From Sphingobacteriaceae bacterium (GTDB lineage: Bacteria > Bacteroidota > Bacteroidia > UBA7662), in contig JAUXNJ010000047.1 in assembly GCA_030682795.1 (NCBI GenBank), positions 248,001 through 312,000 on the forward strand: 64,000 nucleotides of DNA, read 5' to 3'. The notes beneath the pieces were generated by a model. That model made no database searches. It had not been told where the DNA came from and was given only the letters and a program-made list of their open reading frames with translations. Below, piece by piece: positions 42,764 to 52,278 of this stretch. Numbering within the stretch: the stretch's first letter is position 1; every line of letters begins with the position of its first letter. Position numbers and translations under genes: made by a program.

Positions 42764-44887
42764 TTACTTGATGATTTTGAGTGTACCTTGATACTGCTTA
42801 TCGTTTAGCTGATCAAACACATACAGGTGGTAGTAATAGTTACCTGCCGATAAACCTTCCCCTCCCCAATTGTTGCGGTAGTCCATTGAACTGTAGAGTT
42901 CTTGTCCCCAACGGTTGAAGATGTACAAACGTGCACCAGGGTAATATTCGAGGTTCTCGATAAAGAAAACATCATTTGCACCATCGCCATTCGGAGTGAT
43001 TACATTCGGTATTTCTATTTCTCTGCCAGGCACTTCGTAATCAATTGGATTAGAGAATGACTGCAAAGGTGCGTTAGGATTGCGCGTTACAACACGCAAT
43101 TGGTATTGGCCTTTAGGTTTTGGCTTTTCCCGCACATAAGAAGTGTCGGTGAAAGGTCCTGCTACAACTTGCCATCCTTCTTGCACTTTGTTGCCATCAA
43201 ATTCTTGAACAACGTATTCAGGATTTGCCCAACCATTGTAACGGGTCCATTTAATGAGTACAGTTTCATCATCTGCCACTGACGGAGGATCGTTAATCAA
43301 ACGCATGCTGGTTACTGTATTGGAGCGCAGGTTTTGTTTGCCATTGATGAGAATGAGATTCATATTGAAACTAATCGGCGCATCTTTTGGCAAAACAGGA
43401 CTGTATACATCTCTGAAGGAGCGCACCATCGGATCAAACTCCTGATGGAACCGCTTTTCGGTAGATAAAATATTCTCTCCCGGTGCGGCTCTATGTAGAT
43501 TATAAGCCAAAAACCAGTTGTAATTCAAGGTATCAGGCTCTGCCCATTGTAAAATCAAAGCATTAGGGTTGATGGTGTCAACAGAGACATTGATGATTTC
43601 CATGGGTTTACGATATTCGGGACAATTGCTCACCGATATCACCAAAGTATCGAACAAGTCCATAAACTTTTGACATTGGTTTCCTAAAGTATTGCCATCA
43701 GAACCAGTTCTTGAAACCAAGTAGTAGAAACCATTTTCATCTAAAGGATTTACCAAACGCAGGTTTACTACAGTGGTGCGGTCTTGCGCATCGCAAATGC
43801 CTGGCGCTGCACTACGAAGCTGGATTAATTGACCACTTGGATTATACAATCTAAATTCTGAGGCATCAGTGGAGATGGTATTGCACTGAACGCGTGATGC
43901 TAGATTCACCACAAAGTCTAAATCTGTAGGCGTGCCACATTGCACAGCTACTGTGTCGTTTAAATAGGTAGGCGTGATGTTATCGCAAAAACGACCTGTA
44001 CCTAAAATCACCTGTACATCCACCTTCACATAACCTATTAATACTCCATTCCTGAATTCATCAATTTTCAGACAAAAAACTACGGTTTGAGGCGTAGTGC
44101 TAAAGAAACTTAGATTTCCGTTGTTCGGGTCAATAGTAATGGTATTGTTTAGAACAGCTGCAGGCACCGCTGCCGATTTTCCGGCTTGATAATTAGAAGG
44201 CTGATTCCAACCTGTAGAAGCGGCAACCAGTGAATATACTACTGAGTCACCATCGATTTCTGAAACGTCAAAACGAACAGTTACAGGCTCCGATACACAA
44301 TAGGCAGGTACTTCGAAACTAGCCAAACGAGCCGAATTATTACCGGGCGTAATGTTATTGTTGAGGTAGGAATCTATAAAGAAATTTACAGCTCCTGTAC
44401 CACCGCCACCTGGGGCGTTAGATAAAGAGTTGTTGTTATTCCTACAGCATAAACCAGCAGTAGCAGTTTGACCCCAAGTGAAGTAAAACTCATTACATGC
44501 TGCCGTAGTAGAGGTTGGTAAGGTAACCGTTCCTTCCCAATCGAAGCGCTGAATACCATATCGGGTACCCCCCTGGCAAGTACTGGGGTCGTCTACACAT
44601 GGTGTAGGAACTTCTACCCCTGTTCCGGGCATTGGAAACACAGTAACTGCAAAAGGCGCGCCTCCACAGTTGTTTCTTACAAAAATAGTTGCTGGTGGCG
44701 GCGGGGTAGTTGGCGAACCGAAAGGCGTAATGAATGCTCCAGAACAGTCTCTATACAAAGTAAGTGTAAGAATGTACTGATTTGGACCAATGTTGCGATA
44801 GGTAATATTACCTCCTGCTACGTGCGATGCTTTCAGCGAAGGAACCATTACCAATAACGCAATTATTAAGGCATACAGCTTTTTCAT
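42764..44887 (-). CDS. Large surface protein with T9SS type B sorting domain
   Basis: This 707-residue protein has a signal peptide ending at LKAS (about residue 20). The N-terminal third begins SHVAGGNITYRNIGPNQYILTL, with many cysteines and glycine/asparagine-rich loops. A middle region (from about 300) shows repeated beta modules, with FRLYNPSGQLIQLR. The last about 80 residues are a gliding-motility-associated type B sorting domain: VITPNGDGANDVFFI, LYIFNRWGQELYSS and GNYYYHLYVFD, ending GTLKIIK. It should be exported through T9SS and held at the surface, as for SprB-like adhesins. The C-terminal half is related to the protein at 45466. Confidence 0.9.
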   Translation of the reverse strand: MKKLYALIIALLVMVPSLKASHVAGGNITYRNIGPNQYILTLTLYRDCSGAFITPFGSPTTPPPPATIFVRNNCGGAPFAVTVFPMPGTGVEVPTPCVDDPSTCQGGTRYGIQRFDWEGTVTLPTSTTAACNEFYFTWGQTATAGLCCRNNNNSLSNAPGGGGTGAVNFFIDSYLNNNITPGNNSARLASFEVPAYCVSEPVTVRFDVSEIDGDSVVYSLVAASTGWNQPSNYQAGKSAAVPAAVLNNTITIDPNNGNLSFFSTTPQTVVFCLKIDEFRNGVLIGYVKVDVQVILGTGRFCDNITPTYLNDTVAVQCGTPTDLDFVVNLASRVQCNTISTDASEFRLYNPSGQLIQLRSAAPGICDAQDRTTVVNLRLVNPLDENGFYYLVSRTGSDGNTLGNQCQKFMDLFDTLVISVSNCPEYRKPMEIINVSVDTINPNALILQWAEPDTLNYNWFLAYNLHRAAPGENILSTEKRFHQEFDPMVRSFRDVYSPVLPKDAPISFNMNLILINGKQNLRSNTVTSMRLINDPPSVADDETVLIKWTRYNGWANPEYVVQEFDGNKVQEGWQVVAGPFTDTSYVREKPKPKGQYQLRVVTRNPNAPLQSFSNPIDYEVPGREIEIPNVITPNGDGANDVFFIENLEYYPGARLYIFNRWGQELYSSMDYRNNWGGEGLSAGNYYYHLYVFDQLNDKQYQGTLKIIK

Positions 44888-44980
44888 AAATTTTAAGTTT
44901 ATTTCGAATGCTCTAAATTAGGCATTGTGCTATTAAAGCGAAATTAAATGTGCTCAATGAGGATTAAATAAGGATTAAAA

Positions 44981-45457
44981 CTAATAGAGCTGCTTTTTAT
45001 CAAAATTTGACCAATCATAAAAAACATGCTTAGCCAGTTCCATGTCTACTCTATAAGTAGGTATTTTTCTTTGCCCAATGCTTTTAACCATTTCCTCATA
45101 TAAAAAGGCATCATCAAAACCAATGGCCGCGGCATCCTCCCTTGAATTGGCAAAATAGATGGCATCGATTCTTGCCCAATAGATGGCAGCTAAGCACATG
45201 GGACAGGGTTCACAACTAGAATAGATGACGCATCCTGCCAAATCAAAATTATTGAGTTTACTGCTGGCAGCACGAATAGCTTGGACCTCGGCATGAGCTG
45301 TAGGATCATTGTTACCAAGCACCTCATTCACACCGGTGGCAATAATTTCTCCATCCTTTACGATCACGGCACCAAAGGGACCTCCTTTTAAGTTTTCTAA
45401 ACAACCTGCCGACAATGCTACCGCCTTGGCTAAAAAACGCTCGTGCACTGTATTCAT
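44981..45457 (-). CDS. Nucleoside/guanine deaminase
   Basis: The 158-residue protein belongs to the cytidine/deoxycytidylate deaminase superfamily. The zinc site is HAEVQAI for the first His and Glu and CEPCPMCLAAIYWARID for the two cysteines; GPFGAVIVKDGEII and NDPTAHAEV are family features. The NDPTAHAEV and ARIDAIYFAN segments resemble guanine deaminases (GuaD) rather than TadA, so deamination of guanine or related bases is likely. It lies between two T9SS genes, 9 bases from the one upstream on the same strand. Confidence 0.9.
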   Translation of the reverse strand: MNTVHERFLAKAVALSAGCLENLKGGPFGAVIVKDGEIIATGVNEVLGNNDPTAHAEVQAIRAASSKLNNFDLAGCVIYSSCEPCPMCLAAIYWARIDAIYFANSREDAAAIGFDDAFLYEEMVKSIGQRKIPTYRVDMELAKHVFYDWSNFDKKQLY

Positions 45458-45465
45458 AGTATTTT

Positions 45466-47361
45466 TTACTTAATGATTTTTATAGGACCCTGTACCAAAT
45501 CCCTTTCAGGAATAATGATTTTATAAATATAAGTGCCCGCTTCCAGGTTGGTTGGACTAAACTGATTGGCATAGTTTTGTGCGCTGAAAACACGCTGTCC
45601 CCAGCGATTGTATAATTCTACAGTATTGACCGGAAAAAACTCTATGCCTTCTATCCATAAATAATCATTGGCGCCATCTCCATTGGGCGTAATAACGTTC
45701 GGTACTGTGATCTCACGTAAAATCATCTCAAAAGGAACAAAATTGCTTAAGGCAATTCTTGGCTCTACCGGATGCTTAGTGAGTACTTGTACCCGATACT
45801 TGCCGATTTCAATGGGTTTTTCGAAGCTGTAGAAAGTATCGGTAGTGCTGCCCAGCAAAGTACCAAGACTTGTGTCAGACCAAGCAGCTACATACACCTC
45901 ATAGGTGGCAGGTGTCCAGCCCTTGTAAGGCGACCATTGAACAGAGGCCATACCACGAAGTCCGTTATCGAGTTGATCACCCAAAGCCCGGAGCCAAATA
46001 TTGTTGATAGAATCTCCATTGCTTCTTAAATCCCCATAAAACTTCAACCTGAGAACAGCCCGAAAATCTTTAGTTTCTGAAATCGGTCGAGCTTCACTGG
46101 TTATAAGCGTTGTGTCGTCGATCATTGGAATATACACAAACTCACGCCACCGTAGACTGGTAACTGAGTCCTTTACAAAGACTTTATAACCGTCAAAAAA
46201 ATTAGGATCAAAATTGGGAGGTTTGTTCCAGGTTAAAGTTGACGACTCATTGTCTCTATTCACCGATACATTGAGCATATTTACCTGAGTATCATACGTG
46301 TAACAATCCCCTAAACGCACAATAACAGTATCAAAAGCAAAAGCGCCTGTGCCACATTCACCCATGAGGCCATCTCCATCAATGCCATTGCGCACTACCA
46401 AATAGTGATCACCGTTGAATAAAAACTGATCGGCCAACTCAATGGTTAAACTATCGGTACGACCATTGACACAACTGGCAGCTACCGTACGTGTTTGAAG
46501 CAGGGTGCCTTGGGGCGTGTATAATCTAATTTCTGAGCCATTTGGATCAATGGTGCTACATACTAATTCTCCTTCGCCAACTTTGAGTCCAATCGTGGTA
46601 GTGTAACAATTAGCCGCTACCACGGGCCAAAATGACGTTGTATCGATAGAAGCAAAGCCATTGAAGGCACTGCCTGCACAAGATCCATCTGGAATGAACT
46701 CCCAACCCTCTGGAGTGGCTGGCAGCACAACCCAATTTGTAGAATTTCGACCAGCAACTGTAGTTGCCACAGTTCCTGTTGCATTATGAACTCCTAATAC
46801 AGCATTACCACCAACAAAAGAACAAGGTGGTTTGCTAAGAATAAAAACTTCTATCAAGTTTGAACATTCGTACAATACAATTTGAAAGGTTCCCAAATTT
46901 TGGTTGCATCCGTACATCGGCACGTTCAGGTAGCTTACCACTAATCTCCGAAAAGGTGCAGTTCCAGCAGTTTGATACATTACATTTCCCCCAACTCCGG
47001 GTTCCCAATCTTGCCAAGGTGCCATGATGCAATTGCGAGGAACGTTACCTCCAGGATTTGGAATTGCTACGGAAGTAAAGTTTTGGACACTAGTTTGCGT
47101 AAATGTTATCCAACCATTAGCACTAATGTAGAATTGGTTATATGTGTTTCCATAAAAGCAAAAATCAAATCCAATTGGAAGTGCTCCAGTAACACCATCC
47201 TCGGCTGGACTTCCAATAAATGTTCCTAATACCGAAATGCCGACAAAAGGCTGAGGATTGTATGGGATAGAACTGATAGCATATGATTGGGCAATGGATT
47301 TCATAAAACTAAAAGGCAGGATCATGGATATTAATAAAATTAGTTTTGTTAAGGATAACAT
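45466..47361 (-). CDS. Surface protein with T9SS type B sorting domain, paralogue of the 42764 gene
   Basis: From the ATG at 47361 (MLSLTKLILLI) the protein has 631 residues; an in-frame ATG 27 bases upstream is the alternative. A signal peptide ends near KSIAQS. The N-terminal domain (about 25-230) begins YAISSIPYNPQPFVGIS with GFDFCFYGNTYNQFYISANGWITF. From about residue 240 the architecture follows the gene at 42764: a cysteine-bounded module with SEIRLYTPQGTLLQTR, then Fn3-like sections, then a type B sorting domain (VITPNGDGANDYLWI, VELYNRWGQRVF, AGTYIYKIIIP). It is probably a surface-displayed structural or adhesive protein. Confidence 0.88.
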   Translation of the reverse strand: MLSLTKLILLISMILPFSFMKSIAQSYAISSIPYNPQPFVGISVLGTFIGSPAEDGVTGALPIGFDFCFYGNTYNQFYISANGWITFTQTSVQNFTSVAIPNPGGNVPRNCIMAPWQDWEPGVGGNVMYQTAGTAPFRRLVVSYLNVPMYGCNQNLGTFQIVLYECSNLIEVFILSKPPCSFVGGNAVLGVHNATGTVATTVAGRNSTNWVVLPATPEGWEFIPDGSCAGSAFNGFASIDTTSFWPVVAANCYTTTIGLKVGEGELVCSTIDPNGSEIRLYTPQGTLLQTRTVAASCVNGRTDSLTIELADQFLFNGDHYLVVRNGIDGDGLMGECGTGAFAFDTVIVRLGDCYTYDTQVNMLNVSVNRDNESSTLTWNKPPNFDPNFFDGYKVFVKDSVTSLRWREFVYIPMIDDTTLITSEARPISETKDFRAVLRLKFYGDLRSNGDSINNIWLRALGDQLDNGLRGMASVQWSPYKGWTPATYEVYVAAWSDTSLGTLLGSTTDTFYSFEKPIEIGKYRVQVLTKHPVEPRIALSNFVPFEMILREITVPNVITPNGDGANDYLWIEGIEFFPVNTVELYNRWGQRVFSAQNYANQFSPTNLEAGTYIYKIIIPERDLVQGPIKIIK

Positions 47362-47464
47362 GTGATTTAGTTTTCTTTTTGATTTCACTATATTCTGCTT
47401 GTAACTATTTTCGTGTCTCCGAATAAATGAAATTTATTACACCTCAAATTAAAGAAGAAAAAAA

Positions 47465-49327
47465 TCATTTTATTAAAAACTTTTTACTTGACGCAGTACC
47501 ATTTAAATCAACAACTGTAACGATAAAAAAATCAGAATCAATTTTAACTATCTCTCTAATGTGCTTTGAACCATCTCCCTTTTTAGATTTATTAGATCTT
47601 CCAATTCCATCGATTACTTGGAAATGTGCTATTCCTTGTTCATTAATTATTTCCAAAACATAACTTTCCTTATTGTATATAATTTGTAGAGATTCAGGAC
47701 TTTTGTTACTTGTCAATTTTTCACCTTTCATTTCACTACTACCACTGGTCCGAAGAGGGTTATTTACCCCAAGATATCCTCGTTTGTAACCAATTCTAGA
47801 AGTTGTACTTTCATAAAATGCCAAATCAACCCAATACAAATTTCCAGAAATCGAAACCACTGATTGGTCGAATCCATACATCCACCCCTCACCTACTACA
47901 AAATAATCGAAATCGAAAGAAGCTGGAACAGAGTACTTGAAACCAAAACTCCCAGTCAAATTTTGAAAACTAGTATTGTAAGGGGGCTGACTTATATTAT
48001 TGTCAGCAATAGGGAATATTCTTCTAAGTAAAATTTCATCTGTTTGATATCTTACCGAATTATTATCAGACCAATTCCATGCAGTATTATTTATCATATT
48101 GCCAATCATAGCAACTACAGGCTTTTTATTTGGCGAATCTTCAATTGATAAATTTGGCGGACTCAATTGATTATTAAAAGGCGCAGGTGCCGGACTTGTA
48201 GTGATGCCAACATTAGCATTCAAAACATCAGAAATCCATTCTGTGGTTGGCCATGCTGGTGGATTGTAGGAGTGATCAATAACATAATAATCTGGTGGTG
48301 AAATAGGGTTAAGTTCTAATCCGCTATCATAGGTATATCTGACACTACTTCCGACAAAAGTCCTACTTCCTTCAATTAACTCATAAACCACACTACAATC
48401 GTATCTTGCCTGATTATGGTAAAAATGTGGCCGACTATCGTAGTACGTGTGTGCGTCAATACGTGGGTATTGAACTTTAGTTGGGATTATTCCGCCTGCA
48501 TGTTCAACTTTGTGAATATAATCAAAACACCAAGGGTTTTGGTGTATTCCAAATTTTCCTACAACCACTATCTCACCAACTCCCTTAAAATCTTGCACAA
48601 AAACATAAGAAACATATGTTTTGCCATCCAAAGTATACAAAGCAACATCTGGTTGAATGGCGTCCTTTAAACCGCAATTAGGATCATTTACTAAGCCTAT
48701 TAACCCAAAAGTATTTGAATTAAATCCATAACGAATTGTTTCAATTTTAGAATTGTTTTCCCAAACCACTACAGATATCCCTTTATCAATATGTCCACTT
48801 GGGTAAGTTGCAGCATCAATATTTGGATAAACACCGTTTTGCGATAACATGAACAACCCATCATTGCCATAATTTAAGTCAGGAAATGGATTTCCGCTCC
48901 CAAAATCCCAAAGTTCCGACCAAATTGAATAACCATTACCATTGTCAACTTGATAGACTACATGAGCTTTCATTGATCCATTGTAATCCCAAACCACATC
49001 TGGATCACTTATTCTCAAGCCATTGGTATAACCTAATAAAGGAAAACACCAGCTTTGATTAATAGGAACAGGGATTGGCCCACCAGTAATAATTGTGTAT
49101 TCGATGAATGTGATCGATGGTTCATTACCGTCGTTAACAATTACCTGAAAATCCTTATACGTAGATGAACCAGTATTTTGAACATTTTCTGTTGGACATT
49201 GGTTATAATTATCATGTGTAACTGGATTTGTAAACTGCCCATTCACTGAAAGAACAATTAAATTTGTCAAGAAAACAAGTATAATCACAATGAGGATTTT
49301 ACTTTTGATTAGGCTATAGGATTGCAT
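47465..49327 (-). CDS. Secreted protein of unknown function with probable T9SS type A tail
   Basis: I start at the ATG at 49327 (MQSYSLIKSKILIVIIL, 620 residues); 49357 is an alternative. A signal peptide ends near LSVNGQ. The body (about 30-540) is a run of short beta segments with SHIDKGISVVVWEN-like and VVWDYNGSMKAHVVYQVD stretches that look like a beta-propeller. The final about 75 residues (SLQIIYNKESYVLEIINEQGIAHFQVIDGIGRSN...) resemble a divergent type A sorting domain. The coding sequence is visibly richer in A and T than its neighbours, and its 5' end lies against an IS1595 element. It may have been acquired. No function can be assigned. Confidence 0.75.
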   Translation of the reverse strand: MQSYSLIKSKILIVIILVFLTNLIVLSVNGQFTNPVTHDNYNQCPTENVQNTGSSTYKDFQVIVNDGNEPSITFIEYTIITGGPIPVPINQSWCFPLLGYTNGLRISDPDVVWDYNGSMKAHVVYQVDNGNGYSIWSELWDFGSGNPFPDLNYGNDGLFMLSQNGVYPNIDAATYPSGHIDKGISVVVWENNSKIETIRYGFNSNTFGLIGLVNDPNCGLKDAIQPDVALYTLDGKTYVSYVFVQDFKGVGEIVVVGKFGIHQNPWCFDYIHKVEHAGGIIPTKVQYPRIDAHTYYDSRPHFYHNQARYDCSVVYELIEGSRTFVGSSVRYTYDSGLELNPISPPDYYVIDHSYNPPAWPTTEWISDVLNANVGITTSPAPAPFNNQLSPPNLSIEDSPNKKPVVAMIGNMINNTAWNWSDNNSVRYQTDEILLRRIFPIADNNISQPPYNTSFQNLTGSFGFKYSVPASFDFDYFVVGEGWMYGFDQSVVSISGNLYWVDLAFYESTTSRIGYKRGYLGVNNPLRTSGSSEMKGEKLTSNKSPESLQIIYNKESYVLEIINEQGIAHFQVIDGIGRSNKSKKGDGSKHIREIVKIDSDFFIVTVVDLNGTASSKKFLIK

Positions 49328-49380
49328 CTTTTTTTCTTTCAAAAATAATAATTTCATCTGAATAAAAATAGTATTAGCTA

Positions 49381-49388
49381 AAAAGTAA
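49381..49388 (+). repeat. Left target-site duplication of the IS1595-family element
   Basis: AAAAGTAA is repeated at 50401-50408 on the other side of the element. The shared word extends to 10 bases, so the exact element edges may shift by one. Confidence 0.82.
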
Positions 49389-50400
49389 TCTGTTCATCCG
49401 CTAGTTAGCAAGTAAAATCATTGATTGACAAGAGGCGTTTTGGTTTAGGCTGAATTTCAAGAAAAAAAGCCATGCGATTATTGACCTTTTTTGATGAATT
49501 CAGCACTGAGGAAGCTTGCAAGCTTCATTTTAAAGCAATGAGAGACAAGCAGGGGATTATTTGTAATAGGTGTCAATGCGAAAAGCATTACTGGCTCCAA
49601 AATGAATGGAAGTATCAGTGTGCCTCATGTAATTACAGGACGAGCTTAAAAAAGGGCACAATGATGGAGCACTCGAAGCTGAAGTTCATGACCTGGTATG
49701 CCATTATGATGCTCATGACAGCTACCAAAAAAGGGTTTTCTGCTTCAGAAATCCAGCGACCGTTGGGCAAAAAGCGCTATGAGCCCATTTGGAGAGCCAT
49801 GCATAAACTTCGGGCAGCCATGGGACAGCGTGATGATCTGTATGTTCTAGAAGATATGATTGAGCTTGATGACGCATTTTTTGAAACAGAAACCTCGGAA
49901 AATCAGAAGAACAAACTCAAAAGAGGTCGAGGGAGTAGGAAGCAAACCAAAGCGCTGGTTGCAGTTGAATCTACCCCGTTAGAGGATATCAATACAGGTC
50001 TTCAAACCTCAAGCTGCAGATTTTTCAAGATGAAAGTTTGTGATTCCTTCATGGCCGAACATAACGACGAAATTATCACGGCGATCATAGGTGAAAATGC
50101 AGTTGTAACCACCGATAAAAGCACCTCCTATGTGAATATCAGCAATTACGTGGAGGTACATGTCACTGAAAAATCCACCAAAGAAACCACCAAAAACGCT
50201 CTCAAATGGGCTAATGTGACCATCAGCAATGCAAAAAGGACGTTTTTAGGGATCCATCACAAAATCAAGGCAAAGTACTTGCAAGCCTATTTAGACGAGT
50301 TTATTTACAAGCTGAACCGAAGATATTTTGGAGAAAATCTATTTCAGAGGCTCGTAATCGCACTTTCAAGCTCTCACTTGCCATCATGCGGATAAGCAGA
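49389..50400 (+). mobile_element. Complete IS1595-family insertion sequence
   Basis: The element is 1012 bp. The ends form imperfect inverted repeats: TCTGTTCATCCGC on the left and TCTGCTTATCCGC on the right read inward, with further matches over about 29 bases including a shared GCAAGT. One transposase gene is intact, and its stop codon lies within the right repeat. Eight-base direct repeats flank it. It sits between the secreted protein at 47465 and lepA, in both cases close to their start codons. It is unrelated to the IS66 element. Confidence 0.88.
49472..50395 (+). CDS. IS1595-family transposase
   Basis: The 307-residue protein has an N-terminal zinc ribbon (CNRCQCEKHYW...YQCASCNYRTS), a middle region KLKFMTWYAIMMLMTATKKGFSA typical of ISXO2-like transposases, and a catalytic core with acidic residues in MIELDDAFFE and VVTTDKSTSY. 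The C-terminal LGIHHKIKAKYLQAYLDEF motif precedes YKLNRRYFGENLF, the family's characteristic N-containing end. The frame is intact and the length normal. Confidence 0.92.
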   Translation: MRLLTFFDEFSTEEACKLHFKAMRDKQGIICNRCQCEKHYWLQNEWKYQCASCNYRTSLKKGTMMEHSKLKFMTWYAIMMLMTATKKGFSASEIQRPLGKKRYEPIWRAMHKLRAAMGQRDDLYVLEDMIELDDAFFETETSENQKNKLKRGRGSRKQTKALVAVESTPLEDINTGLQTSSCRFFKMKVCDSFMAEHNDEIITAIIGENAVVTTDKSTSYVNISNYVEVHVTEKSTKETTKNALKWANVTISNAKRTFLGIHHKIKAKYLQAYLDEFIYKLNRRYFGENLFQRLVIALSSSHLPSCG

Positions 50401-50408
50401 AAAAGTAA
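50401..50408 (+). repeat. Right target-site duplication of the IS1595-family element
   Basis: AAAAGTAA matches the left copy at 49381-49388. Confidence 0.82.
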
Positions 50409-50474
50409 TATTGACGATATCTACAATCCGAGTTTCACCGCAGCAATTCATTAAAAAAGATTCATTTTTCAAGC

Positions 50475-50482
50475 TAACTTTG
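50475..50482 (+). promoter_or_regulatory. Probable -7 promoter element of lepA
   Basis: TAACTTTG fits TAnnTTTG and ends 7 bases before the lepA ATG, implying a transcript with almost no leader. It lies just outside the IS1595 element, so the promoter seems to have survived the insertion, although the -33 region may now lie close to the element. Confidence 0.45.
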
Positions 50483-50489
50483 CGCTTCG

Positions 50490-52277
50490 ATGAAAAATAT
50501 CAGAAACTTTTGCATCATTGCACACATCGACCATGGTAAAAGTACTTTGGCCGACCGATTACTTCAGGTAACCAATACCGTGGATGTGAGGGATTTACAG
50601 GCCCAAACACTCGACGATATGGATTTGGAAAGAGAGCGCGGTATCACCATTAAGAGCCACGCCATCCAAATGGATTATACCTACAAAGGCGAAAAATATA
50701 CGCTCAACTTGATTGACACCCCCGGTCACGTAGACTTTTCATACGAAGTTTCACGGGCCATTGCCTCTTGTGAAGGGGCTTTGTTGGTGGTAGATGCTTC
50801 TCAAGGCATTGAGGCGCAAACCATTTCCAATTTATACCTGGCGTTGGAGCACGACCTCCACATCATTCCGGTTTTAAACAAAATGGACCTTCCAGGCGCT
50901 AATCCAGAAGAAGTAAAAGACCAAATTGTAGAGCTTTTGGGCTGCGATATTGCCGACATTTTGCCTGCGAGTGGTAAAACCGGCTTTGGCGTAGATGTCT
51001 TGCTGGAACAGATTGTAGAACGCATTCCTGCACCCAAAGGCGATCCTGATGCGCCGTTGCAAGCTTTGATTTTTGACTCAGTTTACAACAATTACCGCGG
51101 TATTGTGGCTTATTTTAGGGTATTTAACGGCAGCATTAAGTCGGGCGAAAAGGTAAAATTCTTCAATACCGGCAAAGAATATTATGCCGAGGAAATTGGC
51201 ATCCTCAAAATGAAGCAGCAACCGCGCAAGCGTGTTGAAACGGGCGATGTAGGCTACATCATCAGCGGTATTAAAACTGCCAAAGAAGTGCAAGTGGGCG
51301 ATACCATCACCAGCATGGAAAGGCCAGCGACCGAAGGCATCCAGGGTTTTGAGTTGGTTAAACCCATGGTTTTTGCCGGCATTTACCCCGTTGACACCGA
51401 AGATTACGAAGAATTGCGCGACAGCATGGACAAGCTGCAGCTGAACGATGCGAGCTTGGTTTTTGAACCAGAATCGTCGGCAGCCCTCGGCTTTGGCTTT
51501 CGTTGCGGCTTTTTGGGCATGCTCCACATGGAGATCATCCAAGAGCGTTTGGAGCGGGAATTCAACATGACCGTGATTACCACCGTACCCAACGTATCGT
51601 ACTATTGTACTACGACCAAGGGCATTAAAATGACGGTGAATAATCCGAGTGACCTCCCCGACCCTAGCACCATCGACTTCATTGAAGAACCTTATATCAA
51701 CGCACAAGTTATTACCAAGGCCGATTACATTGGAGCGGTAATTGAACTCTGCATGAGCAAGCGGGGCATCATTAAAAACCAGGTGTACCTTACCTCTAAC
51801 CGGGTAGAAATCACCTTCGAAATGCCGTTAGGTGAGATTGTATTCGACTTTTACGACCGTTTAAAGACCATTTCGCGGGGTTATGCCAGTTTCGATTACC
51901 ACCAAATTGGCTATCGTGAATCGCGTTTGGTGCGCATGGACATTCGCCTCAACAGCGAGCCTGTTGATGCTTTATCGTCGCTCATTCACACCGACAAAGC
52001 CTATGAACTTGGCAAAAAGATGTGTGAAAAATTGCGTGAGCTCCTGCCCCGCCAACAATTCGACATTGCCATTCAAGCTTCTATTGGTGCCAAAATCATT
52101 GCCCGCGAAACCATCAAGGCCTTGCGTAAAGACGTAACGGCTAAGTGCTACGGCGGTGACATCTCCCGGAAACGTAAATTATTAGAAAAGCAAAAGAAGG
52201 GTAAAAAGCGCATGCGTCAGGTGGGCAACGTAGAAATCCCGCAAAACGCCTTTTTAGCTGTTCTCAAATTAGATTAA
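50490..52277 (+). CDS. lepA: Elongation factor 4 (LepA)
   Basis: This 595-residue translational GTPase promotes back-translocation on stalled ribosomes and affects initiation. The G domain has AHIDHGKST (G1), the [10 protein letters not shown] effector (G2), DTPGHVDF (G3) and NKMDLPGA (G4). The C-terminal LepA-specific domain with [22 protein letters not shown] and [24 protein letters not shown] is complete. It is the first gene of a run with folD (1 base apart) and queE (8-bp overlap). The IS1595 element lies 89 bases upstream. Confidence 0.98.
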   Translation: MKNIRNFCIIAHIDHGKSTLADRLLQVTNTVDVRDLQAQTLDDMDLERERGITIKSHAIQMDYTYKGEKYTLNLIDTPGHVDFSYEVSRAIASCEGALLVVDASQGIEAQTISNLYLALEHDLHIIPVLNKMDLPGANPEEVKDQIVELLGCDIADILPASGKTGFGVDVLLEQIVERIPAPKGDPDAPLQALIFDSVYNNYRGIVAYFRVFNGSIKSGEKVKFFNTGKEYYAEEIGILKMKQQPRKRVETGDVGYIISGIKTAKEVQVGDTITSMERPATEGIQGFELVKPMVFAGIYPVDTEDYEELRDSMDKLQLNDASLVFEPESSAALGFGFRCGFLGMLHMEIIQERLEREFNMTVITTVPNVSYYCTTTKGIKMTVNNPSDLPDPSTIDFIEEPYINAQVITKADYIGAVIELCMSKRGIIKNQVYLTSNRVEITFEMPLGEIVFDFYDRLKTISRGYASFDYHQIGYRESRLVRMDIRLNSEPVDALSSLIHTDKAYELGKKMCEKLRELLPRQQFDIAIQASIGAKIIARETIKALRKDVTAKCYGGDISRKRKLLEKQKKGKKRMRQVGNVEIPQNAFLAVLKLD

Positions 52278-52278
52278 G

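Noticed and set aside
40436-50400. IS66 and IS1595 elements as ends of a composite transposon
   Set aside because: They belong to different families, have unrelated ends, and each has its own target-site duplication, so they inserted separately.
51078-51707. 209-residue open frame on the minus strand inside lepA
   Set aside because: It lies entirely opposite a universally conserved gene and shows no domain or start context of its own.
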